Source of the DNA: Bacteroidaceae bacterium
GTDB lineage: Bacteria > Bacteroidota > Bacteroidia > Bacteroidales > Bacteroidaceae
Reading direction: 5' to 3'
Assembly: GCA_902362375.1 (NCBI GenBank)
Contig: CABIVS010000003.1
Span: forward strand, 299,075 to 363,074
Length of the DNA: 64,000 nt
Every line of letters begins with the position of its first letter. The stretch's first letter is position 1. Below the pieces are notes generated by a model that did no database searches, was not told the origin of the DNA, and saw nothing but the letters and a program-made list of their open reading frames with translations. Below are positions 58,969 to 64,000 of this stretch, piece after piece. The position numbers and the translations under genes were made by a program.

Positions 58969-59532
58969 TTATTTATTGTTGATTTTGATAATTAAGCTGC
59001 GAGTTTCTTTTATAAGTCTAGTGCAACGTTGTTGGATTTCAGGGATGTCAACATCAGAAATAGGCACATCTTGAGCATCAAAGTTGGTAGCAGAAGTAAA
59101 TAAGTCATTGATACTATTTTCTAATGAGCGGATATCCATACCAAAAAGACTTGTTAGTTCTATAGCCTCCTTCATTCGATTTTTAAGCATAAATATCGAA
59201 TTTATTTTTGATGCCATATGAGTAATATTGATACTGGAAGAGGTTTCTAAAAGATCTTCTATACTATGGACTATTTCTTCAATCGATTTAAGATCATTTA
59301 TTAAAAAATCTTTTTCAAAGCGCTGTTCTGTTAGTCTTTTAGTAATATACCATGCAACTATAAGTGTCAGAAATGATGTGATAATAAGACTTACATACTC
59401 AAAAGCATTAACAGAATAATCTATCTCGCTTATAAATATGAAACCGCAAAATAGGCGTATAAAATGTATTAATAGAAATGAGGAGCAAATAATCAAAAGG
59501 ATTATCAGACCTTTCTTTATTATTTTTTCCAT
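58969..59532 (-). CDS. two-TM coiled-coil membrane protein (third gene of GHKL/STAS operon)
   Basis: A 187-residue protein from ATG 59532 (MEKIIKKGLIILLIICSSF). Two transmembrane helices (about 6-30 and 45-63) are followed by a long cytoplasmic helical region (about 65-185) with heptad-like spacing (ENSINDL, SIEEIVHSIEDLLE). The start overlaps the STAS-like gene end by 13 bp; the frame is open to 59562 but this adds residues read deeper inside the previous gene. No enzymatic motif. By position it could be the membrane effector or sensor of the module; this is inference. Confidence 0.72.
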   Translation of the reverse strand: MEKIIKKGLIILLIICSSFLLIHFIRLFCGFIFISEIDYSVNAFEYVSLIITSFLTLIVAWYITKRLTEQRFEKDFLINDLKSIEEIVHSIEDLLETSSSINITHMASKINSIFMLKNRMKEAIELTSLFGMDIRSLENSINDLFTSATNFDAQDVPISDVDIPEIQQRCTRLIKETRSLIIKINNK

Positions 59533-59840
59533 ATTTGATTTTTGATATAATCGATAACCCAATTAAAGTTATTGGTATGAAAAATAATTGTAGTAGAGAC
59601 ATTCTGTATCCCTTTTTGTCGTGCTAATTCTCCAAAAGATTGATCAAGGAAGGAACGAGGATATGAAATTACACCATCTAAATATATGTGCAGTTTTTCT
59701 GCTTGACTAAAAGCTTTCTCAAATTCTGGACATAATTTGGTCTCATAGAAATCTTCGCCTGAAAATTCTCCTAAAGATTTCCATCTACCTCCAAGGATAC
59801 GACTATAGTCGCTTGCTATTGTGATAGAGAATTTTTCCAT
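59520..59840 (-). CDS. STAS-like (DUF4325-type) protein
   Basis: A 106-residue protein with the DUF4325 pattern: a GGRWKSLGEFSGEDFYETKL segment, a central strand HIYLDGVISYPRSFLDQSFG and a final helix/strand pair. The conserved SYPRSFLDQSFGELAR corresponds to the STAS-like core where partner-switch proteins carry a phosphorylatable Ser. It overlaps the GHKL gene by 25 bp and the membrane gene by 13 bp, so the three are obligately co-translated. By analogy to SpoIIAA/SpoIIAB it may be a substrate or partner of the GHKL protein. Confidence 0.75.
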   Translation of the reverse strand: MEKFSITIASDYSRILGGRWKSLGEFSGEDFYETKLCPEFEKAFSQAEKLHIYLDGVISYPRSFLDQSFGELARQKGIQNVSTTIIFHTNNFNWVIDYIKNQIWKK

Positions 59841-60901
59841 TGTAAATAATTATTTTTACTAATTGACCATGAATAATATGTACCTATAAAAAAAGGAGTA
59901 TTGAGAATCCTAAAATCTCCTTTTATATAACGCAAAGATACACTATTTGTTATTAAAAAAAAGTTAGATATCCATTCTTTTTCTATATTCTCTAAAATTA
60001 GTGGCATCCCATTTCCTCTTCCCGGTTGTCGAGTAGTAGATCCCAATCTACCTTTTAAGGCATTTAGTAATATGTCTTTTTCGGAATTCATTTCTGTTTT
60101 GGTTAATAACATGGATTCTTTATACGAATTAATAATCCCTCCTCCCATGTCCACAAAAACATAGTGCATTGATTGTGTATGTACGTCAGAATATCTATGT
60201 ATCCACCAGTTTATATTTTTGTTTTTGATGCCATGTTCTGCTGCATTTCCAATTAGCTCAACTAATAAATCGTATAATGGTTCAAATGTATCTTCTATGT
60301 CAATATTGTTTTTTAATTCTTGGGTGAGTTCCGCTATTAAGTTAACATCTACTAATTTTGAACGTTCTATCTCTTTGTCCGTTACTTGTTCATTTTCGTG
60401 GACTAAAGGCATTTGCTCTTTTTTTCTAATATTATAGTTATGGTGGCGTAATAGGTTTAAGCCAGTTGAAGAAATAAACTTGAGATATTCGCGAAGGTTC
60501 TCTGGGTTGTCATCATCATATTTTTCAATTTCATAAACAATTTCATCTATATTTGAATATTTGTGTGCATAGTATGCAGTATCCAATCTCTTCTCTAATA
60601 ATTTGGGATTTAGTATAAGTAGATTCTTATTAGGTTGTAGGGATTCTTTTTCTAATTTTGCAATGAATATAATATAAGCTTCCTCGGATATATTTTTTAA
60701 ATCATGGCAATCTATATAGATTGGCTTTTTAAGGTCTTTTGATAGTTGCTTTATAAAAAAGAGAGACTCTTCGATATATTTTTCGTTTAACGAAAATATA
60801 ACAGGCATTTTTAATGTGCGCTTCTTTGTCGATATATGATAGTACATATATGATGCACACAAAAATAAGAAGATGCAAACTTCGATGATTAATCCTGTCA
60901 T
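59816..60901 (-). CDS. membrane-anchored GHKL ATPase with N-terminal STAS-like region
   Basis: A 361-residue protein from ATG 60901 (MTGLIIEVCIFLFLCASYMY), chosen because AAAGAG precedes it and because the longer frame (from 60940) begins inside the 122-bp repeat. One N-terminal transmembrane helix is followed by an alpha/beta segment (KPIYIDCHDLKNISEEAYII) that resembles a STAS/anti-anti-sigma core. The C-terminal half is a GHKL ATPase: N box LLVELIGNAAEHG (Asn219), G1 box VDMGGGI (Asp251) and G2 box PGRGNGMPL. There is no HisKA domain, so it resembles serine kinases of the SpoIIAB/RsbW type more than sensor kinases. First gene of a three-gene overlapping operon. Confidence 0.8.
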   Translation of the reverse strand: MTGLIIEVCIFLFLCASYMYYHISTKKRTLKMPVIFSLNEKYIEESLFFIKQLSKDLKKPIYIDCHDLKNISEEAYIIFIAKLEKESLQPNKNLLILNPKLLEKRLDTAYYAHKYSNIDEIVYEIEKYDDDNPENLREYLKFISSTGLNLLRHHNYNIRKKEQMPLVHENEQVTDKEIERSKLVDVNLIAELTQELKNNIDIEDTFEPLYDLLVELIGNAAEHGIKNKNINWWIHRYSDVHTQSMHYVFVDMGGGIINSYKESMLLTKTEMNSEKDILLNALKGRLGSTTRQPGRGNGMPLILENIEKEWISNFFLITNSVSLRYIKGDFRILNTPFFIGTYYSWSISKNNYLQWKNSLSQ

Positions 60902-60920
60902 CTCTTTACTAAATATTTTA

Positions 60921-61042
60921 ATGGGTGAATCCCTTATCATCGTGCGCCAAAAGGTTTATATATAGACCTTAATCCGATTTTACGGATTACACGACGAAAA
61001 GGGATTCATGTTTTATATAATTATTTGGCGAATGCTAAGGTA
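60921..61042 (-). repeat. 122-bp structured repeat, copy A
   Basis: Same length as copy B at 62780-62901, in the same orientation, and 112 of 122 positions identical by my alignment. On the minus strand it folds into an 18-bp closing helix (GAATCCCTTTTCGTCGTG with CACGATGATAAGGGATTC, one mismatch, one wobble), a hairpin TAATCCG-TAAAAT-CGGATTA and a hairpin beginning AAGGTCTATA. It ends 19 bp before the GHKL ATG. Confidence 0.88.
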
Positions 61043-61061
61043 CAATCTTTTCTGAATGTAA

Positions 61062-61090
61062 CAAAAAGAAAGCGGAGTTTTTTACTCCAC
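61062..61090 (-). terminator. terminator after KAP NTPase
   Basis: On the minus strand GTGGAGT pairs with ACTCCGC (one mismatch/wobble), followed by TTTCTTTTTG. Confidence 0.65.
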
Positions 61091-61140
61091 TTATTTGTGA
61101 CTAATATTGATTGAAATAATTATGTAGATTTGTAACGAAT

Positions 61141-62562
61141 TTATTCCACAGTGTTGACGAGCATGAAATTTTCCAGTAAATCAATTTTGTTAGTAAAGTA
61201 TGATAATGGTATCATTTTATTATTTTTGAATACCCATTCTAAAGCCTCGGACAATAATTCTTTATTGATAAATTTTACATTAAAGTTGATTTCTAATTTT
61301 GATTGAGATGATGTTCTAGTTAAAAGTTCATCATTATTGTCTGAATTTTGATAACTACAGACATAACATCTTAATAATAAAGCTAATGTATAGTAAAAAT
61401 AGCGGTTAGGAGAATAACTTGCGCTTAATTTAACGTTAAATATTAGTTTTGGAAGTATAGTTTCTATTTGATCTATAAGTTCTTGTATTGAGTAGCTTTT
61501 ATAACTGATTTTATCATAGCAATCAGGTTCACAAATTCGAAGATATGTGAGTAAACATACTAAATCTGAATATATGATTTGATTATAGTTATACATATTT
61601 AATGATAGACGAATATGAGTGAATATCTTTTCTATTTGTCTCAATGATAGATTTTTATACATGAATAGAATGTTAGCTATAACTAAAAAAGACTCCTTTA
61701 TTCCATCTCTTGAATCTCTCGCCTTTTCATAGCTATCAAAGCCATAATAATCATATAAATAGTTACAGAATTGTCCTATATTAGGGGCTGGTAGTATATA
61801 TTCAATATCAACAAACCTTTTCAAGTATTCATTGGCGTCTATTAGATCACTTCCATAATATCCACGTATAGAGTTACTTAATTGTTCCTTATCTATGGAT
61901 AGGACAAATACTATATTAGGTATGTTGAAAAGATGTTTAATTCGTTCTAAAGTTTTTACTGCATAATGTGGGTTGCATCGATCAAGTTCATCTATGATAA
62001 ATATCAATGGTTTTTTGTCACAGACTTCATTAACGTATTTTTCGAGTTTTTCCCGAAATTGTTTCAGGCTATATTTTTGGCTTTCATAATTTTCTATTTC
62101 TTTTTTCAACATTGAAGCACCCTCTTCAATTCCATCGCAAAGTATATCAACAGTTTCTTCACCCGCATATTTCTTTACTACTCCCTTGAACATTGCGGGA
62201 GCCGCTTTCAATACGATTTTTCCTGCTGTATTTATGACTGATGTTAGTGCTGCTTCTGCTTTTTCTTGTGGATTCATTTTTTTTATTTCCCCAAGTAATC
62301 CGACAAGGGGATCTGATATGAAATCATTTTCCCAGGCATTAAAATACAATGTGTGGAAATGATCTAATTTAAGATATGCTTTCCACATTTCTACAAATGT
62401 GGTTTTTCCTGTTCCCCATTTGCCATTTATTGCCAATACGAAGCCTTTATTATATGTAGTGATAATCGTTTTAAGGACTTCAGCATACTTCTCCCGATCC
62501 AGCTTACAATTTTTAAAAGGTTGTTCTGCTGGGATTTCTAATTTTTCAAGTTTGCATTTCAT
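61141..62562 (-). CDS. KAP-family P-loop NTPase
   Basis: A 473-residue KAP NTPase. Walker A is NGKWGTGKTT (about 46-55), the family motif YFNAWEND follows (73-80), and Walker B is IFIIDELDRCNP (about 187-198, Asp191/Asp194). A hydrophobic/amphipathic insertion (about 105-150) lies between Walker A and B, as is common in KAP proteins, which often associate with membranes. The C-terminal half is helical with no known domain. KAP proteins include the F-plasmid phage-exclusion protein PifA; an anti-phage role here is inference. It is monocistronic, with its own terminator and a 122-bp repeat on either side. Confidence 0.87.
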   Translation of the reverse strand: MKCKLEKLEIPAEQPFKNCKLDREKYAEVLKTIITTYNKGFVLAINGKWGTGKTTFVEMWKAYLKLDHFHTLYFNAWENDFISDPLVGLLGEIKKMNPQEKAEAALTSVINTAGKIVLKAAPAMFKGVVKKYAGEETVDILCDGIEEGASMLKKEIENYESQKYSLKQFREKLEKYVNEVCDKKPLIFIIDELDRCNPHYAVKTLERIKHLFNIPNIVFVLSIDKEQLSNSIRGYYGSDLIDANEYLKRFVDIEYILPAPNIGQFCNYLYDYYGFDSYEKARDSRDGIKESFLVIANILFMYKNLSLRQIEKIFTHIRLSLNMYNYNQIIYSDLVCLLTYLRICEPDCYDKISYKSYSIQELIDQIETILPKLIFNVKLSASYSPNRYFYYTLALLLRCYVCSYQNSDNNDELLTRTSSQSKLEINFNVKFINKELLSEALEWVFKNNKMIPLSYFTNKIDLLENFMLVNTVE

Positions 62563-62573
62563 AGGTTCTCGTT

Positions 62574-62792
62574 TTAGATTGTATTTATGGTAAAAACAAT
62601 AAATAAATGCTTATTTTTAGGTTTAATAAGAGTATGTGATCTATCGGATGGCCGAGTTAGATTCCATTGTTTAACTAAAACAGCTTTGTTAGTTTTATGC
62701 CATTCTCTTATTGATTTTTTGTGCTTTTTTTCAATATTGCCATTAAGCTGTTCGCAATTTTCAATTGTAAAATAGTGAAATGGGCGAATCCC
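62574..62792 (-). pseudogene. open frame without start, probable gene remnant
   Basis: A frame of 72 codons with no ATG, open from an in-frame TAA inside repeat copy B. Its composition (EWHKTNKAVLVKQWNLTRP) looks coding, so it may be the 3' end of a gene cut by the repeat, or a gene with a non-ATG start. It lies between copy B and the KAP gene. Confidence 0.4.
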
Positions 62793-62901
62793 TTATCATT
62801 GTGTGCCAAAAGGTTTATATAGAGACCTTAATCCGATTTTACAGATTACACAATGAAAAGGGATTCATATTTTATATAATTATTTGGCGAGTGCTAAGAT
62901 A
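62780..62901 (-). repeat. 122-bp structured repeat, copy B
   Basis: Counterpart of copy A. The closing helix (GAATCCCTTTTCATTGTG with CACAATGATAAGGGATTC) has only one mismatch; relative to copy A one pair changes C-G to T-A on both sides and another changes G-U to A-T. It lies 217 bp before the KAP ATG, on the same strand. Confidence 0.88.
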
Positions 62902-62912
62902 TAAATAAAAAA

Positions 62913-62934
62913 TAGATTTGGCAGACAATGTCTG
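62913..62934 (+). promoter_or_regulatory. -7 box and palindrome before the metallopeptidase-like gene
   Basis: TAGATTTG (62913-62920) matches TAnnTTTG on the + strand; immediately downstream CAGACAATGTCTG (62922-62934) is an operator-like palindrome at the probable transcription start. Confidence 0.4.
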
Positions 62935-62984
62935 ATATTTTATTTATATTTACTGAAAAATAATTATAAAATAAGAATGATGTG

Positions 62985-64000
62985 ATGAAAATGAATGATT
63001 GGATTAAGAAAATTTATGTGGAATCTTTTATGTATGATTTTGGTATTCATTTTATTAAAAGATTTCATTGGTTATTGTGGATATATGATAAAACAGAGTG
63101 GAATTGGGTTGGTAGATTATTATGTAGTTTTGAAAATTTTGAATACTACAGAGAAACTAAACGTAGGAAAGAATTTAGTAATAATTATCAAAATGTACTT
63201 GAAGAACATCTAAATGAAATAGTAACACTGTTAGAAAAAAGTTCTTTACCTTCCCCAATTTTATTAGAAGCGATAAATGATACTAGTGGTTTTGAACACT
63301 TTAATGCAGAGTCTGTACCTTGGTTTGGTGAGAATTATATAGCTGTAAATTCAGGTATTTGTTTTTATAGTCATATTTTAGTAAGATGTTTGCAACCATA
63401 TTTTATAGATATTCAGTTTGGACAAAATTCGTGGTGGGGGCAACGCTTGAATTGGTATTGGAATAGAAGGTTTGTAATATCATCCGTAGCTTATGTTAGT
63501 AAAGATTTTCAATCTGCTTTGATGCTTATGTCTTTAATTCCTGAAGATGATTCTTTATTAGAGGGTATTGAAAAATTTGTTATATCTCATGAGTATGCTC
63601 ATTTAATGATCCGAACGTATGGATATGAAAAATTTAAATTTAATTCTTATTTTAATAAAGAAACTGTTTTGATGATAATGAATGATGAGGAAGTTGCAGC
63701 TGACTCTATTGCATTGCTTATTTTATATTTTATGAGTAAAAGGGAGAGTAAGTCGTTTTATCTTTTATATGGTCCCCAATTTATTTTTGCTATATTGAGT
63801 TGTTATGAACAGGGAAAGCTGATTGAGACTCCTAAATCTCATCCTTCTTTTTTTTCTAGATATAATTATCTAAAAGATATGATTAATCAGCTTGAACCGA
63901 ATGATTTATATGAAAAATTTGATGGAGTAATTTGGAATATATGGGAGAATAATAAGGACAAAATTAAGATTCAATCAATAAAAAAAATAGATTTCCTAAA
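62985..64000 (+). CDS. HExxH metallopeptidase-like protein (runs off the window)
   Basis: At least 338 residues from ATG 62985 (MKMNDWIKKIYVESFMYDFG), open to the window end. The zinc-peptidase motif SHEYAHLM (His202, Glu203, His206) is followed about 40 residues later by NDEEVAADSIAL, which can supply the third ligand (an E-x-x-A-D pattern). No signal peptide or clear membrane helix. Lit-like (U49) phage-exclusion peptidases carry a similar HExxH, but similarity beyond the motif is not established. A good -7 box and a palindrome precede it. The C-terminus is missing. Confidence 0.75.
   Translation, partial: MKMNDWIKKIYVESFMYDFGIHFIKRFHWLLWIYDKTEWNWVGRLLCSFENFEYYRETKRRKEFSNNYQNVLEEHLNEIVTLLEKSSLPSPILLEAINDTSGFEHFNAESVPWFGENYIAVNSGICFYSHILVRCLQPYFIDIQFGQNSWWGQRLNWYWNRRFVISSVAYVSKDFQSALMLMSLIPEDDSLLEGIEKFVISHEYAHLMIRTYGYEKFKFNSYFNKETVLMIMNDEEVAADSIALLILYFMSKRESKSFYLLYGPQFIFAILSCYEQGKLIETPKSHPSFFSRYNYLKDMINQLEPNDLYEKFDGVIWNIWENNKDKIKIQSIKKIDFL

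Noticed and set aside
60901..60940. Longer start for the GHKL gene at 60940
   Set aside because: The first codons would be the closing stem of the 122-bp repeat; ATG 60901 has a better ribosome-binding site and begins directly with the membrane helix.
62587..62775. + strand frame opposite the start-less remnant
   Set aside because: Composition looks like an antisense shadow of the minus-strand frame, and no promoter or ribosome-binding site is seen.
60921..62901. Insertion-sequence ends or retron
   Set aside because: No transposase or reverse transcriptase lies between or near the copies, the copies are direct rather than inverted, and no target duplication is obvious.

Overview
The window is a Bacteroides-type chromosome, most likely from a gut Bacteroides of the ovatus/xylanisolvens/thetaiotaomicron kind. 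The evidence is a SusC/SusD pair with sulfatases and glycosidases, many copies of the Bacteroides -7 promoter box (TAnnTTTG, most often TATCTTTG), a Rho factor with a long Q/N-rich insertion, a FeoA-FeoB fusion and few Shine-Dalgarno sequences. Species cannot be fixed from the sequence alone.

Region 1 (1-14.8 kb, + strand) is a polysaccharide utilisation locus: SusC, SusD, a serine-type sulfatase, a GH20 beta-hexosaminidase, a GH2 beta-galactosidase and a GH29 alpha-L-fucosidase. The enzyme set fits removal of sulfate, GlcNAc/GalNAc, Gal and Fuc from host mucin-type O-glycans or similar glycoconjugates. Terminators at 5373 and 14770 and promoters at 214, 5581 and 12879 suggest at least three transcripts.

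Region 2 (14.8-41.7 kb) is mostly core genome: an MscS channel, an EEP-family phosphohydrolase, PepD, an OmpH-like lipoprotein, DivIC/FtsB, DnaX, a VOC protein, a PspC protein, tRNA-His, a CapA-like protein, FolD, Ffh, a MATE transporter, two tandem TPR histidine kinases (the second lacks its catalytic His), a second sulfatase, Rho, an EFR1-type ferredoxin, TilS, FeoAB with its small Cys-rich partner, and tRNA-Cys. A four-unit, 22-bp-period palindrome array lies between the MscS and EEP genes.

Region 3 (41.8 kb to the end) is a prophage or phage-derived element beside tRNA-Cys. It has a tyrosine recombinase, then a leftward tail module read right to left: two minor tail proteins, a TP901-type tape measure, three tail/baseplate proteins, three fibre-like proteins (one collagen-like) and an amidase. 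No capsid, portal or terminase is visible. A chain of small, tightly coupled genes (57.2-58.5 kb) lies upstream of the tail genes.

Region 4 (58.6-64 kb) is AT-rich cargo and the most interesting part. It holds a three-gene overlapping operon (GHKL ATPase with an N-terminal STAS-like region, a DUF4325-like STAS protein, and a two-TM coiled-coil protein), a KAP-family P-loop NTPase, and a + strand HExxH metallopeptidase-like gene that runs off the window end. Two 122-bp direct repeats (about 92% identical, no indels) sit at 60921 and 62780. Each can fold into an 18-bp closing helix with two inner hairpins and a possible pseudoknot, with a compensatory base change between copies. I infer a prophage-borne accessory, possibly anti-phage, locus; function is not shown by the sequence.
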